64,000 nt of DNA from RGIG3178 sp964533965. Its GTDB lineage: Bacteria > Bacillota > Clostridia > Christensenellales > QAND01. The DNA is taken from contig CAZHNN010000005.1 in assembly GCA_964533965.1 (NCBI GenBank), forward strand, positions 1 through 64,000, written 5' to 3'. Within the stretch, counting starts at the first letter, position 1. Each line of letters starts with the position of its first letter. Made by a program: the position numbers and the translations under genes. The notes under the pieces were generated by a model. That model did no database searches, was not told the DNA's origin, and worked only from the letters and a program-made list of their open reading frames with translations. Positions 26,024 through 33,468 of the stretch are shown in pieces.

Positions 26024-26872
26024 TCAATGTCCCCGCCTTCGGAGAAATCCCTCTCCCATTACTTCTTTGGCTTCCGCCACAAACACAAACGCATTCTCGT
26101 CCAGATTCATGACAATGCGCTTGACCGCCAACAGTTCCCGGCTGTTTTTGACGATACAAAGCAACATGCCACGAGGTTCATCTCTAAACATGCCGTGTGC
26201 TTCGAGTCTCGTGCAGCCGCGCCCCACTTCCGTCATGATCCGGTTCGCAATCTCTGTAAGCCTGTCCGAGACGATGTAAATGCTTTTGCCCGCACCAAAG
26301 CCTATGATCACGCGGTCGAACACCTCGCTTGAGATATACAGCGATATCAGGGCAAACAGTGCGATATCCACTTCGAACACGAACACAGAGAGCGCCACCA
26401 CTACAAAATCGATCGCAAACAGTACCCAGGCGATGGACATATGCGGGATGAAGCGATGGATCAGGTGCGATATGAGCGCGGTTCCGCCGGAATTGCCCTC
26501 CGCGTATTGCACAAGCCCCAGGCCATAGCCCAACAGAACACCGCCGAATAAACTTGCCAGCATCAGGTTGTTCGTGATCTGCGGTATGGGAAGATAGTCA
26601 GTGCCCAACGACATCACCACGACGGACAGGATCGTTTTCAGCACGAATTCCCAACCTTCGGTCACAAGCGTAATAAAAAATAGCGGGAGATTGATGAGCA
26701 AGATCAGCGTACCTGTATGCCACTGTGTCAAATAATGAACAACCGTCGCAAGGCCGCTGACCCCTCCGGGCGCTATTTTGTTTGGCACCAGAAACAGCCT
26801 CATGGCAACTGCCATCAGAAGTGAACCAAGGACGATCAACGCCGTGCTCTTTGCCATTTCTTTGATGCGCAT
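26024..26872 (-). CDS. YitT-family membrane protein (DUF161 + DUF2179)
   Basis: 282 residues. Five or six helices with the family motif FLVPNKIAPGGVSGLATV and AEGNSGGTALISHLIH, then a soluble C-terminal DUF2179-type domain (KSIYIVSDRLTEIANRIM onward). The transported substrate of the family is not established. ATG 26872 has GGATGGAG upstream; an earlier frame to 26956 would run through the leader terminator and is rejected. Any transcript must pass a terminator hairpin ending 18 bp before the start codon. Confidence 0.88.
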   Translation of the reverse strand: MRIKEMAKSTALIVLGSLLMAVAMRLFLVPNKIAPGGVSGLATVVHYLTQWHTGTLILLINLPLFFITLVTEGWEFVLKTILSVVVMSLGTDYLPIPQITNNLMLASLFGGVLLGYGLGLVQYAEGNSGGTALISHLIHRFIPHMSIAWVLFAIDFVVVALSVFVFEVDIALFALISLYISSEVFDRVIIGFGAGKSIYIVSDRLTEIANRIMTEVGRGCTRLEAHGMFRDEPRGMLLCIVKNSRELLAVKRIVMNLDENAFVFVAEAKEVMGEGFLRRRGH

Positions 26873-26889
26873 TTCGCTCCATCCTTCAT

Positions 26890-26999
26890 AAAAAAGGCGG
26901 GTGTCCTCCCCGCCAAAATGCCGATGTTTGATTCGGCCTGTATCCAACCTCTCCAATGATAATAAAAGGTTGCTCTAACAGGTTTGAGGCGGGATTTCT
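26890..26999 (-). ncRNA. Structured leader with terminator/antiterminator upstream of yitT (riboswitch candidate)
   Basis: Read on the minus strand: CCCGCC (26988-26993), CCTGT (26978-26982), CAACCT (26967-26972), AGGTTG (26945-26950), ACAGG (26937-26941), hairpin TCGGC...GCCGA equivalents (26920-26937), then GGCGGG (26909-26914), CCCGCC (26896-26901) and six U (26890-26895). CCTGT/ACAGG encloses CAACCT/AGGTTG. The terminator left arm GGCGGG can pair either with the adjacent CCCGCC, forming the terminator, or with the distal CCCGCC, closing the whole domain. The ribosome site follows at once. No known class matched by eye. Confidence 0.65.
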
Positions 27000-27005
27000 C
27001 CCGCC

Positions 27006-27034
27006 ATTATACCATGTGAATTCACTCGTTAAAA
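27006..27034 (-). promoter_or_regulatory. Promoter of the yitT-tsaE-tsaB-rimI transcript
   Basis: Minus strand -10 TATAAT at 27006-27011 with extended TGG directly upstream, and TTTAAC as -35 at 16 bp. The GGCGGGA-N4-TCCCGCC palindrome (26988-27005) abuts the -10, so it spans the predicted start site and could also be an operator. Confidence 0.6.
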
Positions 27035-27367
27035 CCCCAGGCTACATTCCAATGCCTGATCCACCTTGATCATTGTCGCTTCGTCCAGCGTTCCAATATA
27101 GGAGACAAGCCGGCTTTTATCCAGAGTCCGCAGCTGCTCAGTCAATATGATGGATGTTTTCTTTAAGCCACTTTGTTCAGGCTGGATGGTGATGTGTGTC
27201 GGGAGATCGGGTTTTTGTTCGGAAGACGTAATGGCCGCGACAATGACGGTAGGGCTGTAGCGGTTCCCTTTGTTGTTCTGTATGATGAGCACCGGACGCA
27301 AACCGCCTTGTTCACTTCCCACTACCGGATTGAGGTTCGCCAGATAGATATCAGCGCGTTTTATCAT
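27029..27367 (-). CDS. mazF: MazF/PemK-type mRNA interferase
   Basis: 112 residues matching the Bacillus EndoA/MazF subfamily: KRADIYLANLNPVVGSEQGGLRPVLIIQNN, SPTVIVAAITS, LPTHI and LTEQLRTLDKSRL. It is a sequence-specific endoribonuclease toxin. ATG 27367 has GGGTGA at a good distance; ATG 27373 is too close to it. No mazE-like antitoxin or alr gene precedes it; the next upstream gene is the NAD(P)HX repair enzyme, with 89 bp between. Confidence 0.92.
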   Translation of the reverse strand: MIKRADIYLANLNPVVGSEQGGLRPVLIIQNNKGNRYSPTVIVAAITSSEQKPDLPTHITIQPEQSGLKKTSIILTEQLRTLDKSRLVSYIGTLDEATMIKVDQALECSLGF

Positions 27368-27456
27368 TGACATTCACCCATTGCGATTTCTTTTGTGTCT
27401 GCCATTTCATAGTATGCAGTCACCAAAGAATTGGGGAATGTATAAACGATCAATTG

Positions 27457-28974
27457 TTACCGTTCATATTTTTTAAAAACCTTAGGCAGGTGCGAAATGG
27501 TATCCGTGGGCAGCATGGATGTCATGCCCAAACGACGCTGCGCCATCTGGCCTGCTTGCCCGCAGGCATGGGCGGCAAAGCACGCCGCATAGAACGGATC
27601 CATCCCTTGCGCCAAAAGTGCTCCGATGCATCCGGTCAACACATCGCCGCTTCCGCCCTTTGCCATGCCGGCGCAGCCAGTCGTGGTGATGGCGGTATAA
27701 TCCGGCGATGTGATAATGGTGCTCGCCATTTTTAGCACACAGATGCAACCATATTCTTGCGCCATCTTGTTGGCGGATCCGACCGGATCCTGCAGTATCT
27801 CCGCAGTTCCCACATTCAAAAGGCGGGAAAGCTCCCGCGGATGCGGCGTGAGAACAGCCTGTGTTGCATTGTACAGCGCTTCTTTGCCATGTTTGGACAT
27901 CGCATTGAGCGCATCTGCATCCAGTACCACCGGGATTTTGTTCTTCAGAACCGTTTCGACGATCTCCATCACGCCTGCTCCGTCGCTCATACCGGGTCCT
28001 ATGGCGCAGGCATTCGCACGCTGCAGGACTTTGCTGATGCTTTCTTTGCAACGGTCATATCCACCCTCCTCGGTTTCGGGAAGTGAATAGGTCATGGCTT
28101 CCGCGATCTTATGGCGGTAGATGTCCACAGTGCTTTCAGGCGCGCAGAGTACGAGCGTTCCGCAGCCGGACCGAAGAGCCGCCCTGGTGCACATCTCTCC
28201 TGCGCCGGCAAATCCCCTGCTGCCCGCAACGATCAAAAGACTGCCATAGTTTCCTTTGTGCGTTGCCCTGTTGCGGTATATCGGTTTGACATCCTCATTC
28301 TGGAACCAGTACATGTTGTGCTGTGGCTGGTAATCAATCGGATATGGTATAGCAAGCCGCAAACCGCCGGAGTACTGGGCTGCAGGATACAACAGATGCG
28401 CGGGCTTATATCCCATCAGGGCAATGGTATGGTGTGCCTGAACCGTTTTGTCATACACTTTGCCGCTATCAATCATGGTGCCTGTCGGCAGATCGATCGC
28501 GACGATTTCTGCCGTCTGTGCAAACGAGTTGATCGCGTCCACCGCCAATGCCAGAACACCTTCGGGCGCTCTGGAAGAGCCAATACCAAGCAACGCGTCG
28601 ACCACTACGGCAGGCTGGCTTATTTTTCCCAACGATACTGTCAGGTCTTGCTCGTTTTCAATGTCTATGATGCGCACACGCGTCTGCGTAAGCCGTTCCC
28701 GATGGATCTTGGCAACATCCTTTAATTTGTCGGGCAACAACTGAAGCACGGTGACGCCGTGCGTTGGGGATAGAATGCGTGCCGCCGCCAAACCGTCCGC
28801 TCCATTGTGCCCCGGACCGCAGAAGAACAATACGGAACAGGCGGGATACGATTTTTGGATCATATCCGCCACGGCAGTTCCGGCCGCATTGATCATTGCT
28901 TCCATTGCAACGCCTTGCTGTACGGCGTAATCATCCATTTCGATGATCTCGTGGGCCAAATAAACCGGTTTCAT
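27457..28974 (-). CDS. Bifunctional NAD(P)HX epimerase / ADP-dependent dehydratase
   Basis: 505 residues repairing hydrated NAD(P)H. The N-terminal YjeF/NnrE domain has FFCGPGHNGADGLAAARIL and VVDALLGIG; the C-terminal ribokinase-like NnrD domain has GSLLIVAGSRGFAGAGEM, VVLDADALNAMS, LTPHPRELSRLL and KGGSGDVLTGCIGALLAQG. ATG 28974 is chosen because GGAGGT lies 4 nt upstream; the longer in-frame start at 29001 has no site. In related genomes this gene sits near acpS and alr, which are absent here. Confidence 0.93.
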   Translation of the reverse strand: MKPVYLAHEIIEMDDYAVQQGVAMEAMINAAGTAVADMIQKSYPACSVLFFCGPGHNGADGLAAARILSPTHGVTVLQLLPDKLKDVAKIHRERLTQTRVRIIDIENEQDLTVSLGKISQPAVVVDALLGIGSSRAPEGVLALAVDAINSFAQTAEIVAIDLPTGTMIDSGKVYDKTVQAHHTIALMGYKPAHLLYPAAQYSGGLRLAIPYPIDYQPQHNMYWFQNEDVKPIYRNRATHKGNYGSLLIVAGSRGFAGAGEMCTRAALRSGCGTLVLCAPESTVDIYRHKIAEAMTYSLPETEEGGYDRCKESISKVLQRANACAIGPGMSDGAGVMEIVETVLKNKIPVVLDADALNAMSKHGKEALYNATQAVLTPHPRELSRLLNVGTAEILQDPVGSANKMAQEYGCICVLKMASTIITSPDYTAITTTGCAGMAKGGSGDVLTGCIGALLAQGMDPFYAACFAAHACGQAGQMAQRRLGMTSMLPTDTISHLPKVFKKYER

Positions 28975-29040
28975 CGCTACCTCCATCTTTGAAGGACCCA
29001 TTTTATGTTTGCCAACAAAAACGCCTCATACACATCGTAT

Positions 29041-29934
29041 TCATTCTTTCGACTGAGCGCTCATCGCGGCGTTGAAAATCGCTCTTGCGACCACTTCCGC
29101 AGCCACCGCGAAAACATAATCGGGGTTTTCCGCGACATGTGCCGTGCACAGTGCAAAAGCGGTATCACCATCATGCATCGTATGCACGGGGCGCACCGCC
29201 AACGCAAAGCCATCGTGCGCGAGCATCGCCAACCGCTTGGCTTGTGTCTTGGACAAGATGGCGTCGGTGGCGATGACGCCGATGGTGGTGTTCGTGCCTG
29301 GCAATGGCATCTTCATCTCTGTTAAAAGGGTTTTCGGTCCCAGTATGCAAGCGCCGGTTGCATAATCGTAAATGTTACCGACAGCGTTGACCGCAAATGC
29401 AGCGGCTACGGTAGCCTTGCCCACTTTCATGCTGGCACACCCGAACCCGCCTTTTTGTGCAAGCTCAGCACCAAACATCTTACAGACGGTAGCGCCGGTA
29501 CCGGCTCCGACAGAGCCCTGGGAAAGCGGCCCTGAGGTCGCCTGCATCGCTGCTTGATACCCCATCTCAGCTGTAGGTCGGGCTTTTTTATCGCCATAGC
29601 CCAAATCGAACAGCACCGCCGCTCCCACAATGGGCACTTTGACAATGCCGGTATCAAAGCCGATATTCATCTCCTCCAGCGCCTGCATAGCGCCGTCTGC
29701 TGCACGTAACCCAAAGGCGCTTCCTCCGCACAAGAGCACAGCATGCACACGCTCCACGAGATTCAACGGTGAAAATGCATCCGTCTCCCTGGTTCCGGGC
29801 GCGCCGCCACGAACATCCACTGCGCCTATGGCTCCATCCTTTGCAAGAATCAGCGTGCAGCCGGTCTTCCCAATCTCGTCGGTTGCATGTGCCGCAGTAA
29901 TGCCCATAACATCCGTGATACATCCGCTATACAT
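29041..29934 (-). CDS. P1-family peptidase (DmpA/BapA-like aminopeptidase)
   Basis: 297 residues of the N-terminal-nucleophile P1 family, which self-cleaves before a Ser/Thr that becomes the nucleophile. Seen: GKTGCTLILAKDGAIGAVDVRGGAPGTRETD, VHAVLLCGGSAFGL, GSVGAGTGATV, and PGTNTTIGVIATDA where cleavage would be expected. Substrate unknown, probably small peptides or amides. ATG 29934 has AGGAGTG upstream; GTG 29946 is too close to it. It overlaps the birA stop. Confidence 0.88.
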   Translation of the reverse strand: MYSGCITDVMGITAAHATDEIGKTGCTLILAKDGAIGAVDVRGGAPGTRETDAFSPLNLVERVHAVLLCGGSAFGLRAADGAMQALEEMNIGFDTGIVKVPIVGAAVLFDLGYGDKKARPTAEMGYQAAMQATSGPLSQGSVGAGTGATVCKMFGAELAQKGGFGCASMKVGKATVAAAFAVNAVGNIYDYATGACILGPKTLLTEMKMPLPGTNTTIGVIATDAILSKTQAKRLAMLAHDGFALAVRPVHTMHDGDTAFALCTAHVAENPDYVFAVAAEVVARAIFNAAMSAQSKE

Positions 29935-30910
29935 ATGTATTCTCACTCCTGATGCTTACGTCACCCGCCATAATGCGCTGGCGCTTACCGTCTTTGGATA
30001 TGACTAAAAATCCATCTTTATCAAAACCTACGCATAGACCGGTAAGCTTTTCTCCGTGGTTGTCCACCGTTACCGTTTGGCCAACGAGCATGCTCTGCTT
30101 CGTGTATTCGGTGATGACCGGCGTGAAATCCCCCTTTTGCATCCATGCATCATAGTGCTCGAAAAAGGCGGTCAAAAAGGATAACAGCAGTTGACCGCGA
30201 ACAAAATCCCTTCCGGTCTCCTGCCGAAGGCTCGTGGCAATTGCCATCAGATCATCCGAAAAAGACGTTTGATTCACATTGATTCCTATTCCGCAGACAA
30301 TGTATTCAATTGTGTCGCATTCCGCGCTCATTTCCGTGAGTATGCCGCAGACCTTCTTCTTTCCAATCAGCACGTCATTCGGCCATTTTACCTTGGCATC
30401 CGCTTCCGTGCATTCATGGATGGCCTGGGCAACCGAAACACCGGCCATCAGCCCAATTTTACTGGCATGAACCGGCGAAACCTGTGGGCGAAGGATCATG
30501 GAAAACGTAAGCGAAGATCCCTTTTCGCTCTGCCATGTACGTCCCATCCGCCCTTTTCCTTCAGTCTGAGATTCTGCGATTACGATGGTTTTGTCAACGG
30601 CACCTTTGGCGGCAAGCTGTTTTGCCAATTCGTTGGTACTTGGTGTTGATTCAACCACTTTGAAATCGCAGCATTTCATCAGCCCCGAGAAGTCGTAGAT
30701 ACCGAGTATCTCGGGCTGAAGGACATCGGGAATATGCACAAGCCTATATCCCCGGTTGGGCTTGCATTCGATCTCACAGCCCATCTTTTTAAGCGCATCG
30801 ATATGTTTCCAAATAGCAGCTCTGGTAACATGCAGCAAGCGTGCCATCTGTTCTCCGGAATAGTATGTCTCCGGATGTTGCATCATCAACCGCAGGATTT
30901 GCTCCCTCAT
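29927..30910 (-). CDS. birA: Biotin--protein ligase / biotin operon repressor BirA
   Basis: 327 residues: N-terminal winged helix (about 1-60, GEQMARLLHVTRAAIWKHIDALKKMG), then the ligase domain with STPSTNELAK, EGKGRMGRTWQS, KWPNDVLIGKKKVCGIL and GIGINVNQ, and a C-terminal SH3-like domain. It attaches biotin to carboxylase carrier proteins, and the DNA-binding domain suggests it also represses biotin genes. ATG 30910 overlaps the recX stop; TTG 30916 is rejected. Confidence 0.95.
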   Translation of the reverse strand: MREQILRLMMQHPETYYSGEQMARLLHVTRAAIWKHIDALKKMGCEIECKPNRGYRLVHIPDVLQPEILGIYDFSGLMKCCDFKVVESTPSTNELAKQLAAKGAVDKTIVIAESQTEGKGRMGRTWQSEKGSSLTFSMILRPQVSPVHASKIGLMAGVSVAQAIHECTEADAKVKWPNDVLIGKKKVCGILTEMSAECDTIEYIVCGIGINVNQTSFSDDLMAIATSLRQETGRDFVRGQLLLSFLTAFFEHYDAWMQKGDFTPVITEYTKQSMLVGQTVTVDNHGEKLTGLCVGFDKDGFLVISKDGKRQRIMAGDVSIRSENTYV

Positions 30911-31386
30911 TCCCAATCTTCCCTTTCCAAAAAATGCGAGGCTGTCTGCTGAATCATTTCATATCCAAATCCACGGGACACCAGCGCGCGTTGTATTTTT
31001 ACCAATCCCTGCCTGTCTGTGCCGTGTTTTTTTGCAAGCTTTTCAAACAATGCCCGGCATGCCATCCTCTCATCTTCCGGTGAATAGGAAGACAACCCTT
31101 GTTCAATCGTCTGCTTGGATACGCCTTTTTGCTGCAAAGAATATGCAAGAGCTCTCCTCCCGATTGGTCGAAGGTTTGTCTTTGCACGGATGAGCTCATT
31201 GACAAATTGCGTATCGTCGATCAAGCCGAGTTCGCAAAGGCGGCTCATAGCCGCTTCTATCTCCTCTTCGGAATGGCCTTTGCGGGTAAGATAGCCCTGC
31301 ATTTCCAATGCGGAGCGCATTCGTGTAGCAAGATATCCCAATGCCGCATCCATGCAGGATTTCTGTGTCTTCGCAGGCAGTGTCAT
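30907..31386 (-). CDS. recX: RecX regulatory protein
   Basis: 159 residues of three-helix repeats, the RecX architecture: YLTRKGHSEEEIEAAMSRLCELGLIDD, FVNELI, and a second repeat GVSKQTIEQGL. RecX modulates RecA filament growth. AGGAAGG precedes the ATG. recA is not in the window; the gene is co-transcribed with birA. Confidence 0.85.
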   Translation of the reverse strand: MTLPAKTQKSCMDAALGYLATRMRSALEMQGYLTRKGHSEEEIEAAMSRLCELGLIDDTQFVNELIRAKTNLRPIGRRALAYSLQQKGVSKQTIEQGLSSYSPEDERMACRALFEKLAKKHGTDRQGLVKIQRALVSRGFGYEMIQQTASHFLEREDWE

Positions 31387-31650
31387 TTCCTTCCTCTCTC
31401 ATTATCTTTATCGATTGGCAAAGTTCTGTTGCTTAGATTGATATTAATGTATCACTTGACATGCGTATCCACTGAGGAAGACGCGTGTCAGCATCATGGA
31501 ATACGCTTTGATTATCCCATCTTTGTAGTATTTTTCAACCATTGTGTCATTCCAACTTGCATTATACATGAAAATGGCTTCTTGTTCCATCGGCAACTAT
31601 GAATAATATGCGCTTTGTACGGAGATGCCTATACCAAAGGAGGAGCGGAA

Positions 31651-31863
31651 TTGAATCGTTATATACAGCAAATGCCGATAAGGGCACATGATTTGGACAT
31701 ACTGATGGACGCACTGGATCAGGAAACCCTCTTCTATCACAAGACCAAGGCGTATGCGCCATTGTTGTATGACAAAGCCTCCATACGCGTTGTGGAGGAT
31801 ATATCGTCACATCATAAGCAATGCTTTGATGCCATCAGCGATTATCTGAACAACCCGTTTTAA
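31651..31863 (+). CDS. Small acidic protein upstream of the coat-like gene, unknown
   Basis: 70 residues starting at TTG 31651 with AAAGGAGG 8-9 nt upstream. Helical, hydrophilic, no Cys. The gene is 12 bp upstream of the CotF-like gene and almost surely in its operon. Presumed spore-associated from context only; no family recognised. Confidence 0.65.
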   Translation: MNRYIQQMPIRAHDLDILMDALDQETLFYHKTKAYAPLLYDKASIRVVEDISSHHKQCFDAISDYLNNPF

Positions 31864-31875
31864 AAAGGAGACAGG

Positions 31876-32151
31876 ATGACCCAGAGTAAGAACACAGATG
31901 AAAAGTCGCTGATCACCAATCTGCTGAACATGCAGAAACAACGCATGATCACCTATTGTATGCTTTTAAGCGAAGCGTCCGATTTACGTATTCGCATAAT
32001 GCTCCAAGACCTTCTGATTGAAGCGTCGGAGGATCAATACGCGTTGTCCCAATTGATTGAATCCAAAGGTTGGTTGCAGTGGAACGGCGCGCAGGAGGAT
32101 GAAATCCAACAAGCCAGACACAAGGCAGTCTTGATGAGGGCCGAATTTTAG
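31876..32151 (+). CDS. CotF-like spore coat protein
   Basis: 91 residues with the two-helix ferritin-like pattern of the coat F family (SLITNLLNMQKQRMITYCMLLSEASD, then a second helix ending LSQLIESKGWLQW). AAAAGGAGA precedes the ATG. It lies directly behind the 70-residue ORF. Expected to be made in the mother cell; no clear sigma-E or sigma-K promoter was found. Confidence 0.65.
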   Translation: MTQSKNTDEKSLITNLLNMQKQRMITYCMLLSEASDLRIRIMLQDLLIEASEDQYALSQLIESKGWLQWNGAQEDEIQQARHKAVLMRAEF

Positions 32152-32193
32152 CAAGCCACTTTCTCGCAAAAACCGTATATCACAAGAAGGCTC

Positions 32194-32388
32194 CTAATTG
32201 GAACCATTCTCCTCTTCTTCATATCGGAGGAGGATATCGAGTGGCAGGCCTCCGCCCTTTTCCATCTTCGTACCGCTACCCATGCAAACACTACAGGTAT
32301 TTTGGCAATTCGGGCATATGCAGTAGCTGTCGATACCTCTCTCCTGCTGAACCATATATGTGCCGCACAAAATACAGCTGCACCGCAT
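32194..32388 (-). CDS. 64-residue Cys-rich putative zinc-binding protein
   Basis: It begins MRCSCILCGTYMV, followed by YCICPNC and TCSVCMGSG: nine cysteines in the first 37 residues arranged as closely spaced CxC/CxxC pairs, then an acidic tail. ATG 32388 has GAGGTGAT 5 nt upstream, which decides the start over 32421. Likely binds one or two zinc ions. Convergent with the coat-like genes and divergent from the peptidoglycan-binding protein. No family recognised. Confidence 0.65.
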   Translation of the reverse strand: MRCSCILCGTYMVQQERGIDSYCICPNCQNTCSVCMGSGTKMEKGGGLPLDILLRYEEEENGSN

Positions 32389-32485
32389 GCAATCACCTCG
32401 ATGGTATTGTATCGCTTCCAAGGCATCATTTCAATTTGCGATATGGCTTGTGATATGATATATTTTTTTCGATTGAGGTGAGCAA

Positions 32486-33385
32486 ATGCATAAATCGCAA
32501 TTCATGCGGATTTTGGCTGTCGCAGGCATCGTATTGGGCGTGCTCGTGGCGATATTCCTGCTGCTCGTTTTGCGTACCAGTATGCAGCAACAGGCAGGCG
32601 TTTCGAAATCATCGGCGCCTACGGCGCTCTCCGGTCGTACACCAACGTCAAACGCAAGTGCCGGAGCATCGGGTTCCATCTCACCGACGCCTACGGCAAT
32701 CCCGACTCCCTATGTCGATCCTTCAACGATCATAAGCGGTGACCGCGGCCTGTTGGTCGTAGCCGTTCAAGCCCGTCTATACACGCTTGGGTATTACCCT
32801 TATAAGCCGACGGGATATTTTGCCGGTATAACGCTTACTGCTGTTAAAAATTTCCAGGCAGCCAACAACCTGTACGTGGATGGGATCGTCAGCAAGGATA
32901 CGCTGAGTGTGCTGTTTTCCAACGAGGTTAAATATGCCACCGCAACGCCTGTGCCCCTTCCCACAGCGACGCCGCCCAACGTTCGGCCTCGCGAATATGG
33001 TCAGCCTTTGCTCTTCTCCAAAGTCAATACCCTCATGCCAAGCGGTAGCCGTTTTTTGGTCGTGGATTTAAACAGCCAATATTACTTCTACGCCATCCGC
33101 CAGGGCGGAACCAGCCATATGGAGATCGTTCCCGCTTCACAGGAAGACATGCAGCGGTATCTGGCAATCTTCGCAGGGCGGTCCAGTTTGGAAAAGCGTC
33201 CATGCGTGGTCGAATTCAACGGACAGAATATCGCCGCGTCACTTTGCGGGTTTTTACACGGGAGTGATAGCGCACAAACGCTTGATCTTTACTTCTTTGG
33301 CAGCACCGCCAATGATTCCCAACTAGAGGATCAGGAACACAATGCCAATTTGCTTTTGTCTTCCAACGGGGCCAAGCCGCAATAA
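32486..33385 (+). CDS. Membrane-anchored protein with a peptidoglycan-binding domain
   Basis: 299 residues: an N-terminal anchor (about 8-30), a Ser/Thr/Pro-rich linker, a PG_binding_1-type three-helix module (about 88-150, VQARLYTLGYYPYKPTGYFAG followed by VKNFQAANNLYVDGIVSKDTL), a second Pro-rich linker, and a C-terminal domain of about 130 residues of unknown type. Extracellular, attached to the cell wall or the spore cortex. A rho-independent terminator follows. Confidence 0.78.
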   Translation: MHKSQFMRILAVAGIVLGVLVAIFLLLVLRTSMQQQAGVSKSSAPTALSGRTPTSNASAGASGSISPTPTAIPTPYVDPSTIISGDRGLLVVAVQARLYTLGYYPYKPTGYFAGITLTAVKNFQAANNLYVDGIVSKDTLSVLFSNEVKYATATPVPLPTATPPNVRPREYGQPLLFSKVNTLMPSGSRFLVVDLNSQYYFYAIRQGGTSHMEIVPASQEDMQRYLAIFAGRSSLEKRPCVVEFNGQNIAASLCGFLHGSDSAQTLDLYFFGSTANDSQLEDQEHNANLLLSSNGAKPQ

Positions 33386-33404
33386 CGATTTGCTTTTGGT
33401 ATAT

Positions 33405-33441
33405 AAAAGCCGTTTGCATTCAATAAGTGCAAACGGCTTTT
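33405..33441. terminator. Bidirectional intrinsic terminator
   Basis: A perfect 14-bp stem AAAAGCCGTTTGCA / TGCAAACGGCTTTT with a 9-nt loop, between the convergent ends of the peptidoglycan-binding gene and mtaD. Confidence 0.9.
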
Positions 33442-33468
33442 TCATTGTCGTTTAAAACCGGCAATTGG

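Noticed and set aside
26988..27005. Terminator of mazF
   Set aside because: The GGCGGGA-TTTC-TCCCGCC palindrome is not followed by a U run on the minus strand and abuts a -10 box, so an operator or leader role fits better.
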